A stretch of DNA of 64,000 nucleotides, taken from DHVE2 group archaeon. GTDB lineage: Archaea; Thermoplasmatota; Thermoplasmata; Thermoplasmatales; Aciduliprofundaceae. A program made the position numbers and the translations under genes. A model generated the notes under the pieces. It was not told where the DNA came from. It did no database searches and saw only the letters and a list, made by a program, of their open reading frames with translations. Positions 42,943-52,682 of this stretch are shown piece by piece. The stretch spans positions 40,323-104,322 of the forward strand of contig JALWRZ010000014.1 in the NCBI GenBank assembly GCA_026993785.1, in the 5' to 3' direction. The first letter of the stretch is position 1. Each line of letters begins with the position of its first letter.

Positions 42943-44370
42943 ATGGTTAAGATTACAGATACAACACTTCGCGATGGGCATCAGAGCCTTTTCGCAACGA
43001 GAATGCGCACAGAGGATATGATTCCAATCCTCCAAGAAATGGATTCGGTGGGTTTCTTTTCCATGGAGGTCTGGGGCGGAGCAACCTTTGATTCGGCCAT
43101 GCGCTTTTTGAATGAGAATCCTTGGGACAGACCTAGGACTCTAAAGAAATATCTAAAGAACACGCCTTTGCAGATGCTGCTCCGTGGCCAGAATCTTGTG
43201 GGATATAGGCATTATCCTGATGATATTGTGGAAAAATTCGTATTCAAGGCTGCGGAGGCTGGCATAGATATCTTTCGCATATTTGACGCTCTAAATGATA
43301 TAAGAAATATGAAAACAGCCATAAAGGCTGTGAAAAAAGCAGGAGCTCATGCCCAGGGTGTTGTGGTATATACCATAAGCCCAATACACACCCTGGATTC
43401 CTATGTTAATATGGCAAAGGAGCTTGAGGAGCTTGGTGTGGATTCAATATGCATAAAGGATATGGCAGGTCTGATGAGTCCTGCGGTGGCCTACGAGCTT
43501 GTAAAGAGGCTAAAAAAGGAGGTAAGCGTGCCTATAGATCTGCACACCCACAGCACCGCAGGATGGGCTCCAATCACATATATGAAGGCAGCGGAGGCTG
43601 GAGTGGATATAATTGACACCGCCATATCGCCATTTGGGTTTGGTACATCACAGCCTGCCACGGAGAGCATGGTGGCTGCCTTTAAGGATACGCCCTATGA
43701 TACTGGTATAGATTTAAAGAAGCTAGAGGGAATAGCTAAATATTTCAGGGGGGTGGAAAAGAAGCTCAGGAAATACACCCGCATGGAGATGCGCATCGCT
43801 GATACAAGAGTTCTTATTTACCAAGTTCCCGGTGGCATGCTCTCCAATCTCTACAATCAATTGCATGAGATGAATGCGGAAGATAAGATGGAGGAGGTTC
43901 TCGCAGAGGTCCCGAGGGTGAGGGCTGAGGTGGGCTATCCGCCCCTAGTAACCCCCCTAAGCCAGATTGTTGGTACTCAGGCGGTTATGAATGTTATTTC
44001 AGGGGAAAGATGGAAGATGGTAACCAAGGAAATGAAGAATTACATCAAGGGACTCTATGGCAAACCTCCAGGAGAAATTAAGGAGGAAATAAAGAGAAAG
44101 GTTCTTGGAGATGAGGAACCCATTACAGTTAGACCGGCGGATCTTCTACCTCCTGAATTTGAGAAACTGAAGAAAGAGATAGGTGATTTGGCAGATGGCG
44201 AAGAGGATGTTCTCTCCTATGCCCTCTTTCCGGAAGTCGCGAGAAAGTTTTTGATGCGCCGTAAAGGACTTCTTACAGAAACTCCGCAGCCACCCAAGGA
44301 GGGTAAGAAATACAAAATATGGATCAACGGCGAGGAATACTTCGTTAATGTGGAAGAGGTGAGAGAATGA
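42943..44370 (+). CDS. pycB: Pyruvate/oxaloacetate carboxylase subunit B (carboxyltransferase)
   Basis: Transfers CO2 between carboxybiotin and pyruvate, or works in oxaloacetate decarboxylation. The 475-residue protein starts ITDTTLRDGHQSLFATRM, has the metal ligands DLHTHSTAG and the carbamylated Lys region CIKDMAGLMSP, and a C-terminal conserved PYC-OADA domain. There is no biotinyl domain, so a separate carrier protein is needed; none is in the window. A TATA-like tttctataaaaa (42914-42925) is about 25 bp upstream of the ATG. Confidence 0.92.
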   Translation: MVKITDTTLRDGHQSLFATRMRTEDMIPILQEMDSVGFFSMEVWGGATFDSAMRFLNENPWDRPRTLKKYLKNTPLQMLLRGQNLVGYRHYPDDIVEKFVFKAAEAGIDIFRIFDALNDIRNMKTAIKAVKKAGAHAQGVVVYTISPIHTLDSYVNMAKELEELGVDSICIKDMAGLMSPAVAYELVKRLKKEVSVPIDLHTHSTAGWAPITYMKAAEAGVDIIDTAISPFGFGTSQPATESMVAAFKDTPYDTGIDLKKLEGIAKYFRGVEKKLRKYTRMEMRIADTRVLIYQVPGGMLSNLYNQLHEMNAEDKMEEVLAEVPRVRAEVGYPPLVTPLSQIVGTQAVMNVISGERWKMVTKEMKNYIKGLYGKPPGEIKEEIKRKVLGDEEPITVRPADLLPPEFEKLKKEIGDLADGEEDVLSYALFPEVARKFLMRRKGLLTETPQPPKEGKKYKIWINGEEYFVNVEEVRE

Positions 44371-45077
44371 GTGAGAGATACCTCTATTCCCACTCCCATT
44401 ATCCTCTGTTTTTCCTGTACTTTTTCATTCTATCCCTTTTCTCCATGTTCTACCTATTTCTAATACCCGCGGCCTTCGCACGACTTGGTATACCCCCATT
44501 TTTGGCCATGATTCTCTTCTGGCTCTCACTTCTGGGAAGCTTTGTGAATATTCCCATAGCGAAGATGAAAAACAGTGTTCCAATGATAAGGAGCAGATTT
44601 GTGAATTTCTGGGGGATAAAGTACCGTGTTCCTTATGTGGAATATACCCACACAACTCTGGCCATAAATCTTGGAGGAGCCATTGTCCCCATTATAATCT
44701 CTTCTTTGATTTTCTTTCAGATTCTCGTGCATCATCTCTTCGCGCTGCTTCTTAAGAGCATAATTGCCATATGCATCACCACGCTCATAGCCTTCATTTT
44801 TGCCAGACCCATAAAGGGTATAGGTATAGCTCTCCCCGCATTTCTTCCACCTCTGGTGGCGGCCTTACTTGGGATATTTCTGGGTCTCTCATCGCCTGTA
44901 CCCCAGGCACCTGTGGTAATAGCGTATCTCTCGGGAACTCTGGGTACCTTGCTGGGCGCTGACTTACTGCATCTGAAGGATATAGAGAATCTTGGAGCTC
45001 CCGTGGCGAGTATCGGCGGCGCAGGCACCTTCGACGGCATATTCCTGTCAGGAATCATCGCGGTGCTTCTCGTATAA
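44367..45077 (+). CDS. DUF1614 membrane protein
   Basis: The 236-residue protein has about seven membrane segments and the family features SRFVNFWGIKYRVPY, HTTLAINLGGAIVP and APVASIGGAGTFDGIFLSG. It overlaps the carboxylase gene by 4 bp, so it may be linked to it, for example as a transporter or an energy-coupling partner, but this is only context. Family function is unknown. Confidence 0.82.
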   Translation: MSERYLYSHSHYPLFFLYFFILSLFSMFYLFLIPAAFARLGIPPFLAMILFWLSLLGSFVNIPIAKMKNSVPMIRSRFVNFWGIKYRVPYVEYTHTTLAINLGGAIVPIIISSLIFFQILVHHLFALLLKSIIAICITTLIAFIFARPIKGIGIALPAFLPPLVAALLGIFLGLSSPVPQAPVVIAYLSGTLGTLLGADLLHLKDIENLGAPVASIGGAGTFDGIFLSGIIAVLLV

Positions 45078-45081
45078 AAAA

Positions 45082-46383
45082 TCAGAGGGTGGAGCGCGTT
45101 ATGCGCACATCCTCCACAAGCACATAGGGTAGATAGGATGGGATTACCTCATCCCACCATTTCACCCACATTCTTTCCTTACTCATCTCCTCTATATTGG
45201 ATAAGAGATGCACCATGTTCTCCGAAACTCTTATTCCTTTCCAAGATTCCTTTATCTCTCCATCTTCCACATAGAAGATTCCATCCCGGGGTATTGTGGA
45301 GAAATCTCCATTGCGGTAATCCTGGAAACGTGTGTACCACAGATTCACGATGAATAGCCCCCTATCTATCTCTCCAAGAAGCTCCTCATAGCTCCTGGTC
45401 CCATTCTCCATAACTGCCTGCCAGGGCGTGGGTCTTATTATTCCTGCGTTACCGGTGGTCTCGGTGTTGAATTTCTTTGCAGTGGAGTAGCTGTGAAGGT
45501 AGTTCATGAGCTTTCCCTTATCTACAAGCAAAGTTTTGCGCGTAGACGTCGCCTCTTCATCAAAGGTTCTGTGGCCAGAGCCAAGCATGGTGGCATCATC
45601 CCATAGGGTGAGCTTCTCGGAGAAAATCTTCTCACCTATTTTGCCAGCAAAGAAGCTCATGCCCGCATCAACCATGAAGGCAGAGGCAAGATGGAGACTG
45701 TAGGATATGAGCGAGCCGAAGCCCAGGGGATGGAATAGAACCTTGAACTTTCCCTCCTTTCCATCCTTTGGCTCACCCCCCATTACCGCTATGGTGCCGG
45801 CTCTCTGACCTATGTTCCTCGGATCTTTGAGCTCATCGGCATTTGCGGTGGTTATAGCTTCCTGCCCTGCATTTCTGTACTGGTTGAAAGCGCGAACCAC
45901 CACATCCATATTGGCGATTTCCTCCTCTGCATAATTGTAATTGGTGGCAATCTTCCTTTTTACATGATCTCTATAGATTACCCCTGCAGCTCTCGTGGCC
46001 CCTTTCTCTATCGCTCCTTCAATAACCTCCTTGGCAACATCCTCCAGCTGAAGTTCAAGGAGCCTTTTATCAATCTTGCTCTTCTCATAGCTCTGCTTTT
46101 TTGGATTTATCCCAAAGAAATCCTTATTTTCAGGCAAATTACCCAGAAGTTTCACGTATTTCTCAATCATCTCCTCTGCCTTATCTAGGTCTCTTATTGT
46201 GGTGAAAAATACCCTCTTGCCCTTTGAAAGGAAAACTTCCAGGGAGGTATCAAGCCACACCTTTGAAATATCTATCCGATTATTGGAAAATCGCACCTGT
46301 CTTTTTTCTCTCTCATTGAGCAGCACCACTGCTTCATCTACATCCATTTTAAGTATTTTGTCTCTAAGAAGCTCAATATCCAT
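45082..46383 (-). CDS. pmbA: TldE/PmbA-type partner of the TldD protease
   Basis: The 433-residue protein matches the TldE/PmbA half: NRIDISKVWLDTSLEVFLS, GHRTFDEEATSTRKTLLVD, LHSYSTAKKFNTETTGNAG and FIVNLWYTRFQDYRNGDFS. It lacks HExxxH, as expected, since TldE is the inactive partner. The GTG at 46392 is part of the GGTGA site, so the ATG at 46383 is the likely start. It is translationally coupled to tldD. Confidence 0.93.
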   Translation of the reverse strand: MDIELLRDKILKMDVDEAVVLLNEREKRQVRFSNNRIDISKVWLDTSLEVFLSKGKRVFFTTIRDLDKAEEMIEKYVKLLGNLPENKDFFGINPKKQSYEKSKIDKRLLELQLEDVAKEVIEGAIEKGATRAAGVIYRDHVKRKIATNYNYAEEEIANMDVVVRAFNQYRNAGQEAITTANADELKDPRNIGQRAGTIAVMGGEPKDGKEGKFKVLFHPLGFGSLISYSLHLASAFMVDAGMSFFAGKIGEKIFSEKLTLWDDATMLGSGHRTFDEEATSTRKTLLVDKGKLMNYLHSYSTAKKFNTETTGNAGIIRPTPWQAVMENGTRSYEELLGEIDRGLFIVNLWYTRFQDYRNGDFSTIPRDGIFYVEDGEIKESWKGIRVSENMVHLLSNIEEMSKERMWVKWWDEVIPSYLPYVLVEDVRITRSTL

Positions 46384-46388
46384 AATTA

Positions 46389-47753
46389 TCACCTCATCTT
46401 TATGCCTCTAACTCTCAGATGTGGACCACCCATCCATACATCCACACCCTGCATAGGGTCTCCTTTACCGCATGTGCCGGCGTAGAATTCCAGGTCCTTG
46501 CCAATCGCATCCACTCGGCTGTAGAAACCTGGAGTTGTTATCTCTAACACAGGTCTTTTAACAGCCTCCTTTATCTCTCCGTTCTCTATAAGATACGCCT
46601 CTCTCCCCACATACTTCTGATTGTAGCGGATATCATCTATGTTCCATTCTGTGAAGCTCTTCATGTATATGCCATGCTTCACATCCTCTATGAGTTCCTC
46701 GAAGGTGTAATCTCCAGGCTCGAAGAATGTGGTGCTCATCCTTGCAATGGGCTCTCTGTCCCAGGAAGAGGATCTCGCCGCACCATTGCTATGAACACCC
46801 ATCTTACCTGCACTTTCCCGATTATGTAGAAACTCGTTTATTTTCCCCTCCTTGTAAAGATACCTTCTCCTTGCAGGGATACCCTCATCATCGTACTTGT
46901 AATATCCGAAGCTTTTGGGCACTGTAGGGTCATCCACCACATTCACAACTTCGCTTCCAATTTTTGTGCCTATCATTTCGGGCTTGATGAAACTCTCCCC
47001 AGCCTGGGCAGCCTCTCTACCCATTATCCTATCCGCCTCCGTTGGATGTCCGCAGGATTCGTGGGCTATTATACCTGCAACTTCAGGACCAACCACTAGA
47101 TCAAAGGTGCCTTCTGGACTCTTCCTGGCCTTGGCCACTGCACGGAGGGTTTTCTCTTCTTCAAGGAGCATATCCTGCAGGGGCCACATATCCAGAAGCT
47201 CGTATCCTCCTGTTATTCCATATTGCCGATAGCTCTGCTCAAAGTTTCCGTTCTCCATCACACCCATCATATAAAAATACTCCACCCTTGGAATTCTGGC
47301 TTTTATCAATGAGCCCTCAGAGTTCATATAAATCTTTTCTATGATTTTATCGTGGAGCGCCTGAATTTTCATAGGTGCGGTGAGGGATTTATCTATATCC
47401 AAAAGAAGCTCTATTTTCTCCTCCATGCCCATATTCTCTATTTTCTTCTTCTCCTCTGCTTCCCAGGAATCCTGATAGCTTTTCTCCTGGGAGAATTTGG
47501 CCTCATATCCACTTACCTTGGATAATTTCTCTGCCAATTGCAGCGCTTCCTCTAATTTATCAACTCTATTGGTGGCAGCGAATCCTATACCACTATTTAT
47601 TATTCTAATGGCAAATCCCCCTTCCTCTGAATACTCCACACCGTTTACAACACCATTTTTAACCACAACCTCGCTATTCCTAATTCTCATATACCTTATC
47701 TCTGCATATCTGGCGGATACTTTACCCAGTAGTTTCTCCATTATATCTTCCAT
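46389..47753 (-). CDS. tldD: TldD-type metalloprotease
   Basis: With TldE forms a heterodimeric metalloprotease that trims unfolded peptides. The 454-residue protein has the zinc motif HESCGHPTE near residue 235 and the third ligand Cys/Glu region FYAGTCGKGDPMQG near the end. GGGGGTGA precedes the ATG. It sits between the CBS gene and pmbA. Confidence 0.94.
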   Translation of the reverse strand: MEDIMEKLLGKVSARYAEIRYMRIRNSEVVVKNGVVNGVEYSEEGGFAIRIINSGIGFAATNRVDKLEEALQLAEKLSKVSGYEAKFSQEKSYQDSWEAEEKKKIENMGMEEKIELLLDIDKSLTAPMKIQALHDKIIEKIYMNSEGSLIKARIPRVEYFYMMGVMENGNFEQSYRQYGITGGYELLDMWPLQDMLLEEEKTLRAVAKARKSPEGTFDLVVGPEVAGIIAHESCGHPTEADRIMGREAAQAGESFIKPEMIGTKIGSEVVNVVDDPTVPKSFGYYKYDDEGIPARRRYLYKEGKINEFLHNRESAGKMGVHSNGAARSSSWDREPIARMSTTFFEPGDYTFEELIEDVKHGIYMKSFTEWNIDDIRYNQKYVGREAYLIENGEIKEAVKRPVLEITTPGFYSRVDAIGKDLEFYAGTCGKGDPMQGVDVWMGGPHLRVRGIKMR

Positions 47754-47766
47754 AAGCTCACCCCCT

Positions 47767-48909
47767 TTACAGGGTCTCCCTTCTAAATTCCAGAAGCTTA
47801 TCCCTCTCCTTCTTCACATTTCTCTCTAAGATATCAAGAACTTCACGAAATGCACGATAAATATTCCAATCGTAACTTTTCGCGTAGAACAGCTTTCTAT
47901 CCGTCGTTAGTCTGGCTCTAACGCTGTACTTTATCTCCTTGCCGCTTATATGATGCTCCTCCACATGGAACACTAGAAGCTGGGGTCTGAATTCCTTGAA
48001 GCGGTTAATCTTGCTGAGGAAATCCTCAACCATATCGTAGATGATGAGATATGGCTCGGAATCTTCTATATCGAGACCAGTAATTTGGACGAAGACCCCC
48101 TCTTGCTTTGCCTCACGCATCACAGCTTCGATCACATCCCTCTGGGATATGATTCCCACGGGATGCATGTCCTTATCAACGACAACACATATATGGGAGT
48201 GATACTCAATCATCTTTTCCACTGCTTCCTTAAGGCTGGCTCCTTCTTCCACATAAACAGGAGGACTCATAAGCTCCTTCACATAGATTACCTTCTTTTC
48301 CTTCTCTCCTGCAACTTCGCCCATGCTCGGTCTATCCTTCTCTCTCCACAGACCACGGGCAGCATGTGACATATGAAGGATTCCTGTGAGACGTCTATTC
48401 TCATCCACTACCGGAACGCTCATCTCTCCCAACTTTCTCATAATATCTATGGCATACTCCAGGGGAGAATCCTCCGAAACTACCTCTGGATCGCTGCTCA
48501 TTACATCCTCCACGGGCACATTAGCTACGCCCTTCATCTTGGGAACAAGCTTTATTATATCTGTCCTGGAAATTATGCCCACAACCTTATTTTTCTCCAC
48601 TACCGGGAGAGAGCGATAACCCGTGTCCAGAAGTAGCTTGACCGCATCGGCAATGGTACTCTCAGGAGACAGCACCGGCGGCTTGGTCATTATATTCTCA
48701 ACCCTGGAATAAAGAGATAGGCTTTTTCTTCTTATCAGATGACGATAACTCACATAGCCTATTAGCTCTCCTTTTTCATTCACCACAGGCAACTCGTGAA
48801 AACCGTATTCCCTGAGTTTGCTTATTGCCTTGGAAAGCGGATCTCCGACCTTCACTGTAACAACATCCCTTGTCATAACTTCCTTTACCTTTATAGTTTC
48901 GGGACTCAT
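47767..48909 (-). CDS. Four-CBS-domain protein with ribosome-hibernation-like C-terminal domain
   Basis: The 380-residue protein starts MSPETIKVKEVMTRDVVTV and has four CBS domains in two Bateman pairs (about residues 8-60, 70-120, 132-185 and 205-265), each with a VGIISR/PVVE-type strand that can bind adenine nucleotides. Residues about 270-380 look different: LLVFHVEEHHISGKEIKYSV, LFYAKSYDWNIYRAFREVL and a basic helix RNVKKERDKL, a pattern reminiscent of HPF/RaiA (S30AE-like) domains. Function is inferred as an energy-sensing regulator, perhaps of ribosomes. The ATG at 48909 with GAGGTGAAGTGC is chosen. Confidence 0.8.
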   Translation of the reverse strand: MSPETIKVKEVMTRDVVTVKVGDPLSKAISKLREYGFHELPVVNEKGELIGYVSYRHLIRRKSLSLYSRVENIMTKPPVLSPESTIADAVKLLLDTGYRSLPVVEKNKVVGIISRTDIIKLVPKMKGVANVPVEDVMSSDPEVVSEDSPLEYAIDIMRKLGEMSVPVVDENRRLTGILHMSHAARGLWREKDRPSMGEVAGEKEKKVIYVKELMSPPVYVEEGASLKEAVEKMIEYHSHICVVVDKDMHPVGIISQRDVIEAVMREAKQEGVFVQITGLDIEDSEPYLIIYDMVEDFLSKINRFKEFRPQLLVFHVEEHHISGKEIKYSVRARLTTDRKLFYAKSYDWNIYRAFREVLDILERNVKKERDKLLEFRRETL

Positions 48910-49110
48910 GCACTTCACCTCTTTGGGATTTGAGAAATCCCTTCTCTATCTTATATGAGCTTTTGAGAAATAAAATTTTCTCTTAATGCAGGAAGTCAAA
49001 AACTATAGGCTTTTCTCCTCTAGGATTATTGAGCAAGAAGCTTATGAAGCAAAAAATAGATGAAAATATTAAATAGGTGCTAAGAGATATCTTCTTGGAG
49101 GGTGTTGAAA

Positions 49111-49533
49111 ATGGATGAGTTGGGAGAACCATCTCAGGAAAATATGGAACATCCTGCGAATGTGCCACCACAAATGCCAGCTTATGTACAGCAGATGCCT
49201 CAGAGGCCTTCTGCAATCGAGCTTCTCATGCAAAACAAAGTAAAATTCTTCGCCATGCTTGGTTTTCTGTTTCTGCTTATAGGCACCGTCCTATGGAGTG
49301 TAGGGTTCGCTGCAGGAAATAGCCGCATGGCTCTTCAGCATGTAGTTGCTCCAATATTTCTTGAGATTGCAGTTTTTTTCATTCTGCTGAGCAGCATAGA
49401 GGGTCTGTTAAATAAGGACACGGAGCCCTTTGTAAAACTTATACTGGGCTTTCTGCTGCTCTTTCTAGTGATAATGATGTTCGTAGCCTTCGCCGTGTCC
49501 ATGGTCGGTATGTTTGCACAGGGTGGTCTCTGA
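49111..49533 (+). CDS. Membrane protein with Pro/Gln-rich N-terminus (first of a related pair)
   Basis: The 140-residue protein has a polar N-terminus (MDELGEPSQENMEHP) and three membrane segments from about residue 48. It shares the motif LLNKDTEPFVK with LDKNTEPSVK in the next gene, and the helix arrangement is the same, so they are paralogues. GGAGGGTG precedes the ATG at 49111. Function unknown. Confidence 0.75.
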   Translation: MDELGEPSQENMEHPANVPPQMPAYVQQMPQRPSAIELLMQNKVKFFAMLGFLFLLIGTVLWSVGFAAGNSRMALQHVVAPIFLEIAVFFILLSSIEGLLNKDTEPFVKLILGFLLLFLVIMMFVAFAVSMVGMFAQGGL

Positions 49534-49543
49534 GGGTGATAGC

Positions 49544-49900
49544 ATGGCACTGTGGAAACAGCTGAGTGAAGAAAACCAGAAAACAAATTTAATTGTGTTC
49601 GGTCTACTACTCATATTCTTTGGCTCTATTCTCGCTCTCTCAGGTGCGATGATGGGCTTTCTACTAAAAAGCGCCTATTCCCTCGTGATCTACTTTTTCA
49701 TGATAGTCATCGTGGAACTAGGGATGCTATTCCTCTCCCTTGTAATAATGGTATCCGCCATTCTAGATAAGAATACAGAGCCTTCGGTAAAGGTGGCGTT
49801 CATAGGTATGGTTACAGCGATGATAGTAATGCTATTGATTATGGATATAATCTACGCGTCCATCATGGCAGTGGGGGCAGCTTCAGCCTCTTTCCCTTAA
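49544..49900 (+). CDS. Membrane protein, paralogue of the preceding gene
   Basis: The 118-residue protein has three membrane segments (about residues 15-35, 45-75 and 90-115) and the motif LDKNTEPSVKVAFIGM shared with the upstream neighbour. It begins 11 bp after the neighbour's stop with a GGGTGATAG site, so the pair is one operon. Function unknown; the two products may form a heteromeric membrane complex. Confidence 0.75.
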   Translation: MALWKQLSEENQKTNLIVFGLLLIFFGSILALSGAMMGFLLKSAYSLVIYFFMIVIVELGMLFLSLVIMVSAILDKNTEPSVKVAFIGMVTAMIVMLLIMDIIYASIMAVGAASASFP

Positions 49901-49919
49901 TTTGAAACTTTTTCTTTTT

Positions 49920-50870
49920 TTATTGCAGCATTATGTCTTCGTAGGCAGATAATGCTGCCATTGCACCCTGACCAGCTGCTATTATTATCTGTCCCGCATA
50001 ACCTGTTACGTCTCCTGCAGCATAAACCCGAGGCACATTGGTTCTCATACTCAGATCCACTTTAATATAGCCCTTATTATCGGTAGCCACACCTATTTTC
50101 TTCGCCAGGTCGCTTATAGGTATCAATCCCACATAGATGAAGACGCCGTCCACATCGAGCTCTTTAACCTCGCCACTGCTTCTATCTTTGTAAACTACTT
50201 TCTCTACCTTCTGGTTTCCTCGGATTTCTGTAACCTGAACATTAGTGTAATAGGGGATTTCTCTTTTCTTTATTATCTTTTCATAGGCTTTCTCGCACAT
50301 GAACTTTGGCATATATTCAAGAACAACAGGTTCTACGCCTATATCACGGAGATATATCGCAGCTATGGCCCCGGAATTGCCACCGCCTATCACTGCGACC
50401 TTCTTACCACGGAAGAAATAGCCATCGCAGGTAACACAGTAAGATACTCCTTTGCCGAGAAGCTCATCCTCTCCAGGCACATTAAGTTTCTTATGCGTTG
50501 TTCCTGTGGCAAATATTATACCCTTTGCTCTGTATTCACCCCTTTCCGCCTTTACAACATATCTGTCGTCTTCAATAACAATATCCTTAACCTCGTTTCT
50601 CTCAGAGATTTCCAGATAATCTAGAGCGTGCTCCTTGAACTCTTTAACAAGATCCTCTCCTTTTATGCCTTTAAAACCCAAATAATTTTCTACATATGGC
50701 GCTTCCTCTGCAAGGCCCCCTGCATTGCCCTTATCCACTATTATGGCATTAAGCCCTGAGCGTGTGGCATAAATACCGGCGCTTAGTCCAGCGGGACCAC
50801 CTCCAATTATTACCAAGTCAACTTCCTTGCTTCCCCTTGAAGCTGTTGGTAAAACGAACCCGAATTCCAT
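49920..50870 (-). CDS. trxB: Thioredoxin reductase
   Basis: NADPH- or NADH-dependent flavoprotein. The 316-residue protein has FAD motif VIIGGGPAGLSAGIYATRSG, redox Cys pair CVTCDG near residue 145, the nucleotide-binding AVIGGGNSGAIAAIYL and the late FAD motif RVYAAGDVTG. The ATG at 50870 is preferred over an upstream GTG that forms part of the GGTGA site. It follows the disulfide oxidoreductase gene by 5 bp, so the pair is probably an electron transfer chain to protein disulfides. Confidence 0.93.
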   Translation of the reverse strand: MEFGFVLPTASRGSKEVDLVIIGGGPAGLSAGIYATRSGLNAIIVDKGNAGGLAEEAPYVENYLGFKGIKGEDLVKEFKEHALDYLEISERNEVKDIVIEDDRYVVKAERGEYRAKGIIFATGTTHKKLNVPGEDELLGKGVSYCVTCDGYFFRGKKVAVIGGGNSGAIAAIYLRDIGVEPVVLEYMPKFMCEKAYEKIIKKREIPYYTNVQVTEIRGNQKVEKVVYKDRSSGEVKELDVDGVFIYVGLIPISDLAKKIGVATDNKGYIKVDLSMRTNVPRVYAAGDVTGYAGQIIIAAGQGAMAALSAYEDIMLQ

Positions 50871-50875
50871 GGAAA

Positions 50876-51526
50876 TCACCTCAGCTTCTTATATGCCTGG
50901 AGAACATATTCTATGTACTGCTCATCAGGATATGCGCCTATGAACTGAACATCCTCATTTATCACGATATGTGGGACGCTCATAACATTCCACTTATTGG
51001 CCCATTCAGGAAATTCCACAGCTTCTATCATCTCACCAGTTATATTTTCATTGAGTATGGCAAACCGGTGGGCAGTTCTCACAGCCCTCGGACAGTAGGG
51101 GCAGGTAGGCGTCACGAATATCTGTATTTTCACAGGCTTATCTATGGTCATAAGCTTTTCCTTCACCTCTGGAGAAACCTCCGCAGTTCTTCTGGAAACA
51201 TCAATAATATCCTCGATTAGTGAGGAGAACTCATAACCAGAAGGTAGTCCCACATACCTTATCCTTCCTCCATATTTTTCTCCATCAGTGATTACTACGG
51301 TAGGCGCATGGTCCAACCCATACTCCTGGGCAAGCTTACCATCTATCTTATGCTCCTCAAACTTTATGAGGGAATGAAGCTCTGCCACCTCCTTGGCTAT
51401 GGCAACTGCTACCCCGCAATACTGACATCTATCCCCTGTAAACACCAGGAGTTTAACCTCTTCCTGAAGATTCTTTTCAAACTCACTTCTCAAATATTTT
51501 TTATCCTCTTCTCTTATATAACCCAT
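50876..51526 (-). CDS. Protein disulfide oxidoreductase (two-thioredoxin-fold, glutaredoxin-like)
   Basis: The 216-residue protein has two thioredoxin folds, each with a CxxC: GDRCQYCGV near residue 34 and TPTCPYCPR near residue 136, plus cis-Pro sites HAPTVVI and SVPHIVI. This is the archaeal PDO family that reduces or isomerises protein disulfides and is reduced by thioredoxin reductase. The ATG at 51526 has AGGTGGTCAT upstream. Confidence 0.92.
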   Translation of the reverse strand: MGYIREEDKKYLRSEFEKNLQEEVKLLVFTGDRCQYCGVAVAIAKEVAELHSLIKFEEHKIDGKLAQEYGLDHAPTVVITDGEKYGGRIRYVGLPSGYEFSSLIEDIIDVSRRTAEVSPEVKEKLMTIDKPVKIQIFVTPTCPYCPRAVRTAHRFAILNENITGEMIEAVEFPEWANKWNVMSVPHIVINEDVQFIGAYPDEQYIEYVLQAYKKLR

Positions 51527-51589
51527 ATGACCACCTATGCAGGAGTATAAGGACACATATAAAAATATTTGCTGGACAAAAATGTGAAC

Positions 51590-52435
51590 TCAGCGTGTCT
51601 TCTCCAGCTCCTGCAATTTTTCTATGGCTGCTTTCTGCATATTTCCGTCCCTGATTTCACTGAATATAATGATAGCTTTTTTGAGAAGCTTTTCCTGAAG
51701 TTCCGAAGGCGCAAATTGGTGAAAATAGAAAAACACATCGCCAAGCTCGTGAATCTCCCCATGTTTTCTCATCTCTTCCTCTAATTTTTCCATCTCTTCC
51801 TCGTCTCCCTTTTTCATGGCTTCAATCATCTCGATGTACCTGAGCATACGCGATTCATCAATCTCCTTAGCGATTTCGTAGGCGCGATTTAACCATGGTT
51901 CCGCTCTCTCAAGCTTTCCCATCACTACATAAATTTCCCCTATATTTTCCGCTATATACACCATAACCTTTTTGACGTCCATTTCCTCCGCAAGCTTGTA
52001 GGCCTTTCTGAAATATTCCAATGCCTTTTCATGCTTTCCTACCCTCTTATATGCCTCTCCCATATTGTTCATAACCCTGAAATAATCGTATTCGCCTTCC
52101 TTTAAGAGCTTCAAGGCTTTTTGATAATATCCAAGGGCATTATGGGTATCGCCAGAATAGAGAAATATCCCGGCAACAGAATTGTAGAGACGCGCCTTAA
52201 GTAGCCTGTCGTCAATGTCTTCTATTGCACTTAAGGCTTTGTTTAGATTCTCCATCCCCTTGGAAATATCTCCACAATAGAGAATGAAAAGACGAGTTTT
52301 GAGAACTAACAATTGGGCCAGAACTCTCTTATCCAAGGTTGCAGGTATAAACTCCTCCAGTTTATCAATGGCCCCCTCGCACCCCTTCTCCTTCGCTATG
52401 TTAAGGATTAGCTTCTCTATCTCTTCATATTCCAT
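51590..52435 (-). CDS. TPR-repeat protein
   Basis: The 281-residue protein is made of tetratricopeptide repeats, seen as A-L-x-Y-Y-x-K-A-L and KALEYFRKAYKLAEEM units from about residue 40 to 210, with a helical C-terminus. TPR proteins bind partner proteins; no signal peptide or catalytic domain is visible. Partner unknown. Confidence 0.85.
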   Translation of the reverse strand: MEYEEIEKLILNIAKEKGCEGAIDKLEEFIPATLDKRVLAQLLVLKTRLFILYCGDISKGMENLNKALSAIEDIDDRLLKARLYNSVAGIFLYSGDTHNALGYYQKALKLLKEGEYDYFRVMNNMGEAYKRVGKHEKALEYFRKAYKLAEEMDVKKVMVYIAENIGEIYVVMGKLERAEPWLNRAYEIAKEIDESRMLRYIEMIEAMKKGDEEEMEKLEEEMRKHGEIHELGDVFFYFHQFAPSELQEKLLKKAIIIFSEIRDGNMQKAAIEKLQELEKTR

Positions 52436-52538
52436 ATCTTTTTCCTTAAAGTCTTATCCTTATTAAATGTTTTTAAAATTATCATCACTGAAAATATCTC
52501 CATTTCAGCGATGTTGGAAAAAGAATAGAAATTTCTGA

Positions 52539-52670
<132 letters not shown>

Positions 52671-52682
52671 ACGGAGTGCGAG

